From Candidatus Mediterraneibacter stercorigallinarum (GTDB taxonomy: Bacteria; Bacillota; Clostridia; Lachnospirales; Lachnospiraceae), in contig DXCD01000254.1 of NCBI GenBank assembly GCA_019116185.1, positions 1-10,677 on the forward strand: DNA of 10,677 nt, written 5' to 3'. Positions within the stretch are counted from its first letter, which is position 1; each line of letters starts with the position of its first letter. The translations under genes and the position numbers were made by a program. Positions 1 to 7,685 of this stretch are shown piece by piece. A model generated the notes under the pieces. It had not been told where the DNA came from, made no database searches, and saw nothing but the letters and a program-made list of their open reading frames with translations.

Positions 1-219
1 GAATGGGATACAGCTAAAAACAATTTCAAAGCGGACGATTCGCTTGCGCTCAGGCATCCGCTTTGAAATTAACGCTGTATCCCATTCCTTTAAGTCTTTC
101 CTACAAATCGTTCCGAGTCACCGTCGCCGCATCCCCGCCCGCCACGAAAAGCTCTTGAAATAGGGACGGTTTTCTAGGTTCATCCGATCGGCACTCCCCC
201 GCGGACAAACACAGGATCT
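1..219 (+). repeat. Foldback repeat copy A (left part cut off by window start)
   Basis: This is the right-hand part of a roughly 353-bp imperfect inverted-repeat element; the complete relatives lie at 389-742 (opposite orientation) and 10303-10655 (same orientation). The core hairpin is intact. Bases 1-14 pair perfectly with 74-87, and 22-35 pair perfectly with 57-70, around a tip near 41-48. From about 90 to 219 the sequence follows the right arm of the 10303-10655 copy closely, including shared blocks such as CCGTCGCCGCATCCCCGCCC and CATCCGATCGG, and ends in GGATCT near 219. Differences from that copy inside the helices are mostly paired, so base pairing is kept. No convincing gene lies in it. 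The exact right edge is uncertain by about 10 bases. Confidence 0.85.
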
Positions 220-388
220 AAAAGCAGGTCTGAACGGAACGCTATCGACAACCCAAATCTTTTATTCCGTTGGAACAACATCGGATTTTTTCAACTCTCC
301 AATACTCCATAACACTTTATTCACAGAACTTCTGGCAGAAATAAAACAGCTGTTTCTCCAATACCGCGCCCCTTTCACTTCACCTTTG
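220..388. other. Gene-free spacer between two inward-facing foldback copies
   Basis: This 169-bp, fairly AT-rich stretch separates repeat copies A and B. I see no open frame with a ribosome binding site, no clear promoter, no tRNA or rRNA signature and no strong hairpin. The last ten or so bases before 389 (TCACCTTTG) resemble, in reverse complement, the bases just right of copy C (AAAAAGTGAG at 10656-10665). The repeat may therefore extend slightly beyond the borders given here. The interval is probably a 3'-to-3' intergenic region between aroA and an unseen plus-strand gene left of the window. Confidence 0.5.
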
Positions 389-742
389 AAATCCTGCATT
401 TGCGGCGAGACTTACCGATTGGATGAATCCAGAAAACAGCAGAGAGCCTTTTCGAAAACCTTTCGGGGATGGGGATGTGTGGATTCGGTGACTTGGAGGA
501 ATCCGATGGAAAGTGTTAAGGGAAGGAGACGCGGTGTTAATTTTCAGAGCAGGATTGTTTGACGCAAAGCGGAGTTGCCTGCTCTGAAAATTGTTTTTAA
601 CCGTGTCCTCTTCCCTTTATACTTTCCCGGATTCTGGAGCGGAGCCGAGCCACACATCCCCATCCCCGAATACGTTATGAAATAATCCTCTGCGGTTTTC
701 GTATGATTTACTCCCTCAAAGTCTCCCCGGCAAATCCAGATT
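389..742 (-). repeat. Foldback repeat copy B (complete, about 354 bp)
   Basis: This is a complete copy, inverted relative to copies A and C (strand is given relative to copy C as plus). Its outer ends, AAATCCTGCATTTG at 389 and GCAAATCCAGATT ending at 742, match the two ends of copy C in reverse complement. The arms fold on each other. Bases 462-482 pair perfectly with 650-670 (21 bp), 520-535 pair with 600-615 with three imperfections, and the apical 539-553 pair perfectly with 578-592 (15 bp). The loop at 554-577 differs from copies A and C but keeps a GCAAAGCGGA block also seen in copy C. The right end runs into the aroA stop codon (complement TTA at 741-743), so the element is the immediate 3' flank of aroA. 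No protein of transposase type is encoded. Confidence 0.85.
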
Positions 743-2030
743 ACAGCAATTGTTCGAAGGTGTCGTAGAAGGTGGGGTATGACACGTCCACGCATTTGCT
801 GTCCAGTATTTTTGTATTCCCGTCAGCGACAAGTGCGGCAATGCTGAATGCCATAGCAATGCGGTGGTCAAGCAGCGTGTGGATGGAAGCGCCTTTCAGG
901 CTTCCTCCGGTGATGATCATTCCGTCCTCGGTTGGCGTGACATTGCAGCCCATTGCTTTTAAGTTGTCTGTGATGGTTTCGATGCGGTCTGTTTCCTTTA
1001 CTTTCAGTTCTGCCGCATCTTTTATTATGGTCGTTCCTTCTGCCACGGCGGCCATGACTGCGATCACAGGGATCTCATCGATAAGTGTGGGGATAATATC
1101 ACCCTCGATGGTAATGCCGTGGAGCCGGCTGGTCCTTACGAGGATATCTGCGATTTTTTCCCCTCCTTCGGTTCGCTCGTTGAGAAGTGTGATATCGCCG
1201 CCCATGTCTTCGCATACTTTTAAGATTCCGGCACGGGTCGGATTGATGCCTACATTTTCGATGAGGATTTCAGAATCAGGCACAATCATCCCGGCTGCGA
1301 TAAAGTAAGCGGCAGAAGAGATGTCGCCTGGTACGGTGATTTTTTGACCGTATAATTCTTTGCACGGGCGGATGCTCGCGGTTGCCTTTGTACTGTCGAG
1401 CGCGTGGGTTGTACGGATATCTGCCCCGAATTCTTTGAGCATCAGCTCTGTGTGGTTGCGGGAGAGAGACGGCTCTGTGACAGAGGTTTCGCCCTCTGCA
1501 TATAATCCTGCCAGCAGGAGGCATGATTTAACCTGGGCAGAAGCCACCGGTGAATCATAGTGGATGCCATGGAGACTGCCGGGCGTGATATAGAGCGGCG
1601 CGCATCCGTTCCGGAGGATGCTGGAGATATTCGCACCCATCTGCGTGAGCGGATCAATGATCCTTTTCATCGGACGGGAGTTCAGGGACTCGTCTCCGGA
1701 AAGTTTGGATTCAAAGGGCTGTCCGGCCAGGATGCCCGAGAGGAGACGGGTAGTAGTGCCGCTGTTGCCTGCATCCAGTATATCATTTGGAGCAGACAGT
1801 CCGTGCAGCCCCCTGCCGTGTACGATGACCGAAGAATCCTGCTCTTCTATATTGATTCCCAGTGTGCGGAAGCAGCGGATCGTAGCAAGACAGTCCGCAC
1901 CCCGCAGAAAATTGTGGACCTCAGTCGTCCCGTCCGCAATAGAGCCGAACATGATACACCTGTGTGAGATTGATTTATCACCCGGGACAGTGACTTTTCC
2001 TTTCAGCCCGGTAATGCTGCATAATTCCAT
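741..2030 (-). CDS. aroA: 3-phosphoshikimate 1-carboxyvinyltransferase (EPSP synthase)
   Basis: The enzyme transfers the enolpyruvyl group of phosphoenolpyruvate to shikimate-3-phosphate in the cytoplasm, the sixth step to chorismate. The 429-residue product has the full family length. Visible hallmarks are PGDKSISHR at 16-24 (substrate lysine K19), LDAGNSGTTTRLLSG at 85-99, SGDESLNSRPM at 111-121, DEIP at 318-321 and the RxxK-type loop LKVKETDRI at 342-350. The ATG at 2030 is preceded by AGAGGA about eight bases upstream. The gene follows tyrA after a 30-bp gap, so the two are very likely co-transcribed. The stop codon coincides with the edge of foldback copy B, which forms the 3' flank. Identification is firm; glyphosate sensitivity class was not judged. 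Confidence 0.97.
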   Translation of the reverse strand: MELCSITGLKGKVTVPGDKSISHRCIMFGSIADGTTEVHNFLRGADCLATIRCFRTLGINIEEQDSSVIVHGRGLHGLSAPNDILDAGNSGTTTRLLSGILAGQPFESKLSGDESLNSRPMKRIIDPLTQMGANISSILRNGCAPLYITPGSLHGIHYDSPVASAQVKSCLLLAGLYAEGETSVTEPSLSRNHTELMLKEFGADIRTTHALDSTKATASIRPCKELYGQKITVPGDISSAAYFIAAGMIVPDSEILIENVGINPTRAGILKVCEDMGGDITLLNERTEGGEKIADILVRTSRLHGITIEGDIIPTLIDEIPVIAVMAAVAEGTTIIKDAAELKVKETDRIETITDNLKAMGCNVTPTEDGMIITGGSLKGASIHTLLDHRIAMAFSIAALVADGNTKILDSKCVDVSYPTFYDTFEQLL

Positions 2031-2060
2031 TTCTATATCCTCTTTCTGTGATTTTTTCTG

Positions 2061-3158
2061 TTATGTTTCGTATACGATATAACGGTATTTCTGAAGCAGC
2101 TCCACCGCTTTTGCGGAGGATGCCTCGTCATAGAATTCGATTCGGAGTACTCCTTCTTCAAATTCTCTGTTGTGTATGATTCCGATGTTTTTGATATTGA
2201 TATTATTGCTGGCCAGGATCGTAGCGATCGTGGCGATTCCGCCCGCTTCATCGATAATGTCACAGTACACGGCAAATTGTTTCTTGATCGGTCCGGCAGA
2301 ACTGTTTGGCATGGAATCTCTGTAATCCCTGGATGACTCAAACAGCGTGAACAATGCTTTTTCATCGCCCGAATCCACAGCTTGTTTCGCCCGCTCAAGT
2401 GTTTCGATATATTCCCCGAGGATGTGAGAGATGTTTCTGCTGTTTTTCAGACAAATCTGCTGCCACATGACAGGGGATGAGGAGGCGATCCTGGTGATGT
2501 CTTTGAATCCCCCTGCTGCGAGCGCCTTCATCAGTTCATCCTTGGTGTCTGTGTCACGCACGAAATTGACCAGAGAGGAAGCAATAATATGCGGAAGATG
2601 ACTGATTGTTCCGGTTATATGGTCATGCTCTTTATAGTCCAGTATAATCGGTATAGCTTTTAATGAAGAGACAAAATCACGGTATGCTGCAATTTTTTCT
2701 CCTGATACTTTCGCCGACGGAGTCAGAATATAATAAGAATTTTCAATCAGATGCGCCTTTGAATTGGCAAAGCCGCTTTTCTCTGACCCGGCCATAGGAT
2801 GCCCGCCGATAAAACATTCCTCAAGACCGAGGGCAGCGACTTCCTCGTGGATGGAAGTCTTGACGCTTCCCACGTCTGTCAGGATGCAGTTATCCCCTAT
2901 GAGATCTTTCAGCTGGGCGAGATAGGCAGTGTTGCAGGAAACAGGGGCACACAGGAAAATATAGCTGCAGCCCCTGAAATTATCGTCGATAGATGAACAG
3001 GCCGTATCTATGGTACCTTCCTGAACGGCAAGTGCAAGCGTCTCCCTGCTTTTGTCGAATGCTATGAGTTCGTGGTCAGGGTAGTATCTGCGGATCGCTT
3101 TGGCAATAGAACCGCCGATCAGCCCCAGACCGATGAACCCTGTTTTTGGTGCTGACAT
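2061..3158 (-). CDS. tyrA: Prephenate dehydrogenase with C-terminal ACT domain
   Basis: The enzyme oxidatively decarboxylates prephenate to 4-hydroxyphenylpyruvate with NAD(P)+, the committed step to tyrosine. The 365-residue protein starts with a Rossmann nucleotide-binding stretch, FIGLGLIGGSIA at 8-19. The family hallmark HPMAGSEKSG lies at 120-129 and the SHLPHIIASSLV helix at 186-197. An ACT domain (about 294-365, starting FAVYCDIIDEAGG) follows; ACT domains commonly bind amino acids, so tyrosine feedback is a reasonable inference. The ATG at 3158 has AAAGGA about ten bases upstream. No chorismate mutase domain is fused. It is the first gene of the tyrA-aroA operon, with a promoter near 3251-3279. 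Confidence 0.96.
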   Translation of the reverse strand: MSAPKTGFIGLGLIGGSIAKAIRRYYPDHELIAFDKSRETLALAVQEGTIDTACSSIDDNFRGCSYIFLCAPVSCNTAYLAQLKDLIGDNCILTDVGSVKTSIHEEVAALGLEECFIGGHPMAGSEKSGFANSKAHLIENSYYILTPSAKVSGEKIAAYRDFVSSLKAIPIILDYKEHDHITGTISHLPHIIASSLVNFVRDTDTKDELMKALAAGGFKDITRIASSSPVMWQQICLKNSRNISHILGEYIETLERAKQAVDSGDEKALFTLFESSRDYRDSMPNSSAGPIKKQFAVYCDIIDEAGGIATIATILASNNINIKNIGIIHNREFEEGVLRIEFYDEASSAKAVELLQKYRYIVYET

Positions 3159-3213
3159 ATATTAAGTCGTCCTTTCTTAGTGAAATGTGTAAATATTGTC
3201 TGTTTTTGAAATA

Positions 3214-3227
3214 CAGCCGCGCGGCTG
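3214..3227. promoter_or_regulatory. 14-bp GC-rich palindrome in the tyrA leader
   Basis: CAGCCGCGCGGCTG is a perfect 14-bp palindrome in an otherwise AT-rich leader. It lies about 20-35 bases downstream of the predicted tyrA transcription start and about 55 bases before the start codon. It could be an operator for a dimeric regulator, or a small hairpin (5-bp stem, GCGC loop) in the mRNA leader. No T-box features and no leader peptide rich in Phe or Tyr were seen, so the role is unknown. Confidence 0.35.
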
Positions 3228-3250
3228 ATGTTTCCGCACAGCACAGAGAC

Positions 3251-3279
3251 ATTTTAGCACGTTGCATTATAAAAGTAAA
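3251..3279 (-). promoter_or_regulatory. Predicted sigma-A promoter of tyrA-aroA
   Basis: On the minus strand, TTTACT (complement at 3274-3279) is separated by 17 bp from TAAAAT (complement at 3251-3256). A TGC extended -10 element precedes the hexamer. The predicted start is near 3244-3245, giving a leader of about 86 bases. A neighbouring TATAAT, slightly upstream, lacks a good -35 at the right distance. Confidence 0.6.
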
Positions 3280-3399
3280 CGGCAGAAGAAAGGGAAGTGA
3301 TTTTTTAAGAAAAAAGGAGCTGGTTCTGCCTGGATAAGCAGCGTATTTTTATGTGTGATGAGAAAAATATAACGTGTATGTGAAAAATACATAAAATAG

Positions 3400-3428
3400 T
3401 TGTAATTTATAAGATATTTTAGTACAAT
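3400..3428 (+). promoter_or_regulatory. Predicted sigma-A promoter of the EF-G-like gene
   Basis: TTGTAA at 3400-3405 and TACAAT at 3423-3428 are spaced by exactly 17 bp in a strongly AT-rich region. Transcription would start near 3435, leaving a leader of about 64 bases. That leader contains a short inverted repeat, AGTTAT at 3453-3458 with ATAACT at 3472-3477, just before the ribosome binding site. Confidence 0.7.
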
Positions 3429-3498
3429 ATATCCATGATGTGCATGGAAGAAAGTTATAAGTACATGCATAATAACTACATATCAAGGAGGCAGCAGC

Positions 3499-5574
3499 AT
3501 GAAGGTTTACAGAACGGACGAAATCAGGAACGTGGTATTGCTCGGACATGGCGGGAGCGGAAAGACAAGTCTTGTCGAGGCAATGCTGTATGTATCAGGT
3601 GCCACGAACCGTATGGGCAAGGTCACAGAATCAAACACAGTCAGTGATTTTGATAAAGAGGAGCAGAAACGCGGGTTTTCTATCAGCACAAGCCTGATCC
3701 CGATCGAGTGGGAGAAAGCAAAGATCAATATCCTCGATACTCCCGGATATTTTGATTTTGTAGGAGAAGTAGAAGAGGCGGTCAGCGCGGCGGACGCGGC
3801 AGTTATCGTTGTATCCGGAAAGGCGGGCGTACAGGTCGGAACCGAGAAGGCATGGGAGCTGTGCGATAAATATAATCTTCCAAGGATGATCTATGTGACA
3901 GAGATGGATGTGGATGATGCCAGCTTCCGTCAGGTAGTGGAAGATCTGACGGCGAAATACGGCAAGAAGATCGCGCCGCATTTCCAGCCGATCCGAGAGA
4001 ACGAGAAGCTCGTCGGATATATCAATGTCATCAAAAACGCAGGGCGCAGATATACAGGGATCGGGCAGAGAGAAGAGTGTGAGATCCCGGATTACTGTAA
4101 ACCGAATCTTCAGATCCTGAGAGATTCACTTATGGAAGCTGTCGCTGAGACAAGCGAAGAATTCATGGAGCGCTATTTCAACGGCGAGGAATTCTCAATC
4201 GAAGAGATCCGTGCAGCTATGCGTACGGAAGTTATGGACGGAGATATTGTCCCCGTGGCTATGGGATCGAATGTCCAGGCACAGGGAGTTGCGAATCTTC
4301 TGTCAGATATCGTAAGATTCTTCCCGAGCCCGGATAAAAGGACCTGCGCGGGAATCAACCGCAGGACGAATGATATCTTTGAAGCAAACTATGATTTCTC
4401 CAAAGCGAAGACAGCTTATGTGTTCAAGACAATGGTAGATCCGTTTATAGGAAAATATTCCTTTGTAAAGGTATGCTCAGGCGTACTGAAAGGGGAGGAT
4501 GTCCTTTACAACGCGGATACAGAGGCAGAAGAGAAACCCGGCAAACTGTATACGATGTGCGGGAATAAGCCGTCAGAAGTATCAGAGCTGTTTGCGGGAG
4601 ATATCGGCGCGATCGCAAAACTTACAAACACCCGTACAGGAGACACTCTTTCTACAAAGGCAGCTCCCGTATCCTACGCGAAGACGGATTATTCTGTGCC
4701 GTATACTTACATGAGATACCGTGTGAAGAATAAAGGCGACGAGGATAAAGTATCCCAGGCTCTGGCCAGGATGACAGCAGAGGATGTGACCCTCAAGGCT
4801 GTGAATGACAGCGAGAACCGTCAGACACTGCTCTACGGAATGGGTGACCAGCATCTGGAGATCGCGGCGAGCAAACTGGCTGCAAGATATAAAGTTGAGA
4901 TCGTGCTGGAGACTCCGAAGGTTGCCTTCCGAGAGACGATCCGCAAGAACTCGGATGTGGATATGAAATATAAGAAACAGACCGGAGGACACGGACAGTA
5001 CGGACATGTCAAGATGAAATTCGAGCCGTCCCATGATCTGGACACGCCGTATATTTTCGAAGAGTGCGTAGTCGGAGGCGCGGTTCCGAAGAACTATTTC
5101 CCGGCAGTGGAGAAGGGACTCCAGGAATCAGTGGTGAAAGGACCTCTTGCAGGATATCCGGTAGTAGGCGTGAAAGCGATCTTATATGATGGATCTTATC
5201 ATCCGGTAGATTCTTCGGAAATGGCGTTCAAGACGGCGACCAGCCAGGCGTTTAAGAAAGGATTCCTGGAAGCGTCACCAGTCCTGCTCGAGCCTATTGC
5301 TTCCATCAAAGTGTCGGTTCCGGATGATTACACCGGAGATGTGATGGGCGACCTGAATAAACGTCGCGGAAGAGTACTGGGAATGACTCCTGTTGCGGGA
5401 GGAAAACAGGTGATCGAGGCAGATATTCCGATGACAGGTCTCTTCGGCTATTGTACAGTGCTCCGTTCTATGACAGGAGGCAGGGGAGTCTATGAATATC
5501 AGTTCGCAAGATACGAGCAGGCTCCGTCTGATGTACAGGAGAAAGAGATCGCTGCACGGGCTGCGGAAGAATAA
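3499..5574 (+). CDS. EF-G-like translational GTPase (EF-G paralogue) with degenerate G4 motif
   Basis: The 691-residue protein has the full five-domain EF-G architecture. The G domain shows P-loop GHGGSGKT at 16-23, a switch-I region RGFSIST at 58-64 (Ser where canonical RGITI has Thr) and DTPGYFDF at 80-87. Domain II follows (SGVLKGEDVL from 327). Domain III contains YGMGDQHLEIAASKL (446-460). Domain IV has GGHGQYGHVKMKF (496-508) and DGSYHPVDSSEMAFK (564-578), including the tip histidine. Domain V has PDDYTGDVMGDLNKRRGRV (608-626). The G4 motif is TEMD at 134-137 rather than NKxD, so guanine recognition may be altered. The start has AAGGAGG seven bases upstream. It is more likely a paralogue than the main fusA: no rpsL, rpsG or tufA neighbour is visible and G4 has diverged. 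A ribosome-protection role (TetM-like) is possible but not shown. Confidence 0.88.
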   Translation: MKVYRTDEIRNVVLLGHGGSGKTSLVEAMLYVSGATNRMGKVTESNTVSDFDKEEQKRGFSISTSLIPIEWEKAKINILDTPGYFDFVGEVEEAVSAADAAVIVVSGKAGVQVGTEKAWELCDKYNLPRMIYVTEMDVDDASFRQVVEDLTAKYGKKIAPHFQPIRENEKLVGYINVIKNAGRRYTGIGQREECEIPDYCKPNLQILRDSLMEAVAETSEEFMERYFNGEEFSIEEIRAAMRTEVMDGDIVPVAMGSNVQAQGVANLLSDIVRFFPSPDKRTCAGINRRTNDIFEANYDFSKAKTAYVFKTMVDPFIGKYSFVKVCSGVLKGEDVLYNADTEAEEKPGKLYTMCGNKPSEVSELFAGDIGAIAKLTNTRTGDTLSTKAAPVSYAKTDYSVPYTYMRYRVKNKGDEDKVSQALARMTAEDVTLKAVNDSENRQTLLYGMGDQHLEIAASKLAARYKVEIVLETPKVAFRETIRKNSDVDMKYKKQTGGHGQYGHVKMKFEPSHDLDTPYIFEECVVGGAVPKNYFPAVEKGLQESVVKGPLAGYPVVGVKAILYDGSYHPVDSSEMAFKTATSQAFKKGFLEASPVLLEPIASIKVSVPDDYTGDVMGDLNKRRGRVLGMTPVAGGKQVIEADIPMTGLFGYCTVLRSMTGGRGVYEYQFARYEQAPSDVQEKEIAARAAEE

Positions 5575-5636
5575 AGACAGATGAATAAAGGAAAGAGAGA
5601 TATAAGCAGCGGTGCATAAGCACTGACTGCAGCAGG

Positions 5637-5677
5637 ATACCCCGGGGATGACCGCTTCAGGCGCTTTCCCGGGGTAT
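5637..5677 (+). terminator. Strong hairpin downstream of the EF-G-like gene
   Basis: ATACCCCGGG at 5637-5646 pairs perfectly with CCCGGGGTAT at 5668-5677 across a 21-base loop, about 60 bases after the stop codon. No T-run follows (TCTGACAAG), so it is an atypical intrinsic terminator. It could instead be a 3'-end stabilising structure. Confidence 0.45.
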
Positions 5678-5708
5678 TCTGACAAGAGCATTCTGGCCAT
5701 AGCTGTTC

Positions 5709-5737
5709 TTGTGTTCTATGCATAAAAATGTTATAAT
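5709..5737 (+). promoter_or_regulatory. Predicted extended -10 promoter of the membrane protein gene
   Basis: A perfect TATAAT at 5732-5737 is preceded by a TGT extension at 5729-5731. A weak -35 (TTGTGT, 5709-5714) lies 17 bp upstream. Transcription should start near 5744, giving a leader of about 48 bases to the preferred start at 5792. Confidence 0.65.
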
Positions 5738-5791
5738 TGCCCTATTATTTTAAGATAAAGGCCATGCCGCATATTGGAGGCGGCCGCTATT

Positions 5792-7540
5792 TTGGATCAG
5801 CATTTACAGAAAATGCTGGGGAAGGGGAAAAGACCAGTGAAGAAAATAAAAATGAAATTGCTGATGGTGATTCTTGTCATTGCTGCATTGGGTATTTATT
5901 ACTATGCAGCCCTCCCGGCGATCAATATCCATTCCACTGAATTCTGGGTATTTCTGCTCGTACTGGGAGTTCTGGCAGCGCTTATATTTATAAAAAGGAA
6001 GAATTTGAGCAGATACGAATTGAAGGAGTCAAAGGGCTTAAAGGTGATCCTGGGGATCATCGGACTGATTTTGATCGTGTACCTGGCAGGACTGCTCTTG
6101 TCTTCGCCCATTGTGAATGCAAAAAAATATCAGCAGCTAATGACTGTGGAAACCGGTGAATTCACAAAAGATATCGAGGAATTGTCCTTTGACCAGATCC
6201 CTCTCCTTGATAAAGACTCCGCGGAACTTCTGGGAGACAGGAAGATGGGAAGCATGGTTGATATGGTATCCCAGTTCGAGGTGGATGAACTGTATTCCCA
6301 GATTAATTATCAGGACCGCCCGGTGAGAGTGTCCCCGTTGAAATATGCCAGCCTGATCAAATGGTTCACGAATCAGGGGGAGGGAATTCCTGCGTACATC
6401 AAGATTGATATGGCAACGCAGAATACGGAACTTGTCAAGCTGGACCAGGGAATGAAGTATACGACAAGTGATCATTTTAACCGGAATATTTACCGGCATC
6501 TGCGTTTTAAATATCCGACGTACATCTTTAATGACCTGAGCTTTGAGATTGATGAAGAAGGAGTGCCGTACTGGATCTGCCCTGTGAAGAAATATAATAT
6601 CGGGCTGTTCGGCGGAGAGACAGTCGGCCGGGTCGTGCTCTGCAATGCCATTACCGGGGAGACGCAGGACTATGCTATTGAGGACGCGCCTCAGTGGATT
6701 GACAGGGCGTATTCAGCTGATCTGCTTGTGCAGTTGTATGATTATCACGGTACTTTGAAGCATGGCTATCTGAACAGCGTCCTCGGCCAGAAGGACTGTC
6801 TGCGCACAACAGACGGATATAATTATCTTGCTATTGAGGATGATGTGTGGGTCTATACGGGCGTCACGTCTATTACGGGCGATCAGTCCAATGTCGGATT
6901 TGTGCTCATGAACCAGCGGACCATGGAAACACGGTTCTATGAGGTAGAAGGAGCGACAGAAGCATCGGCTATGTCGTCTGCGGAAGGGCAGGTCCAGAAC
7001 CTTCACTACAAGGCAACCTTCCCGCTGCTTCTTAATATTTCCGGCGAGCCTACGTATTTCATCGCATTAAAAGATGATGCTGGACTGGTAAAGAAATATG
7101 CGATGGTTAATGTTCAGAAGTATCAGATCGTAGCGATCGGAGATACGGTGAGCGAATGTGAAGAAAATTATACAACATTGATGTATGAAAATGGGATCAA
7201 GCAGACTCCCGAGGATACAAGGGATATAAAAACCCTGACGGCAAGGATCACGAAGATTGCCCAGGGAGTTATAGAGGGCAATTCGCATTATTATATTATG
7301 CTGGAGGGATCTGACGCGATCTTTGACATACCGGTTGTGGATTTCATTGATATCATCCGGTATGATGTAGAAGATGAGGTTACGATCGAATATAAAGAAG
7401 GGGAACAGAGCAACACAGTACTGTCCTTGAATGGGATTGGAAAAGCATCAGGGAGATCCGCGCAGAGCGGGGACACAGCGGCTGATCCGGAAGAAGGAGG
7501 CGAGGACAGCGCAGTACCAGATGGCAGAGTGGAAGAGTGA
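5792..7540 (+). CDS. Conserved membrane protein, three TM helices and a large extracytoplasmic beta-rich domain
   Basis: Function unknown. With the preferred TTG start the product has 582 residues. A basic N-terminus (KKIKMK) leads into TM1 at about 21-41, TM2 at 50-67 followed by KRKNLSR, and TM3 at 83-105. By the positive-inside rule, residues 106-582 lie outside. This large domain carries about four loosely similar beta units near 199, 258, 351 and 420. Their pattern is a Pro or Val with aromatic residues, a hydrophobic strand, a variable turn, then a strand ending near T/GE-Y (clearest in PYWICPV...VGRVVLCNAITGETQDY). They faintly recall PepSY-type repeats. A segment at about 484-535 could be an OB-like barrel, followed by an acidic, low-complexity tail. 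GGAGG at 5776-5780 sits 11 bases before TTG 5792; an in-frame TTG at 5774 overlaps that site and is less likely. It is monocistronic between its own promoter and terminator. Confidence 0.8.
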   Translation: MDQHLQKMLGKGKRPVKKIKMKLLMVILVIAALGIYYYAALPAINIHSTEFWVFLLVLGVLAALIFIKRKNLSRYELKESKGLKVILGIIGLILIVYLAGLLLSSPIVNAKKYQQLMTVETGEFTKDIEELSFDQIPLLDKDSAELLGDRKMGSMVDMVSQFEVDELYSQINYQDRPVRVSPLKYASLIKWFTNQGEGIPAYIKIDMATQNTELVKLDQGMKYTTSDHFNRNIYRHLRFKYPTYIFNDLSFEIDEEGVPYWICPVKKYNIGLFGGETVGRVVLCNAITGETQDYAIEDAPQWIDRAYSADLLVQLYDYHGTLKHGYLNSVLGQKDCLRTTDGYNYLAIEDDVWVYTGVTSITGDQSNVGFVLMNQRTMETRFYEVEGATEASAMSSAEGQVQNLHYKATFPLLLNISGEPTYFIALKDDAGLVKKYAMVNVQKYQIVAIGDTVSECEENYTTLMYENGIKQTPEDTRDIKTLTARITKIAQGVIEGNSHYYIMLEGSDAIFDIPVVDFIDIIRYDVEDEVTIEYKEGEQSNTVLSLNGIGKASGRSAQSGDTAADPEEGGEDSAVPDGRVEE

Positions 7541-7586
7541 ACTCTGCCATATGACATGAATATTGCTTCAAAAGAAATATAGAGAA

Positions 7587-7627
7587 AATGCCGTCCGATC
7601 ATCTGGTTTTGGTGATCGGGCGGCATT
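7587..7627. terminator. Bidirectional intrinsic terminator between convergent genes
   Basis: A 15-bp stem (7587-7601 with 7613-7627) has a single G-U wobble and an 11-base loop. It is preceded by an A-rich run and followed by TTCTTTAATAATTT, so it can end transcription from the membrane protein gene. In the opposite direction the stem is followed by TTTTCTCT, which suits the convergent P-loop gene, whose stop codon is about 60 bases away. Confidence 0.8.
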
Positions 7628-7685
7628 CTTTAATAATTTAAATATAATTCTGATACATAGCAAAGACTGTGTTCTGCCCTGCCTG

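Noticed and set aside
389..742. Target-site duplication flanking the foldback copies
   Set aside because: No short direct repeat is convincing around copy B or copy C, so classical DDE-type transposition is not supported from this window alone.
544..795. Minus-strand open frame of 83 codons inside foldback copy B
   Set aside because: It runs through the hairpin arms and into the end of aroA in another frame, has no ribosome binding site, and copies A and C do not preserve an equivalent protein.
1560..2082. Overlapping open frames antisense to aroA
   Set aside because: They are shadows of the aroA coding strand, with no start signals and no recognisable protein features.
3159..3250. T-box riboswitch or attenuator before tyrA
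   Set aside because: The leader is only about 86 bases, with no T-box sequence, no specifier hairpin and no terminator/antiterminator pair.
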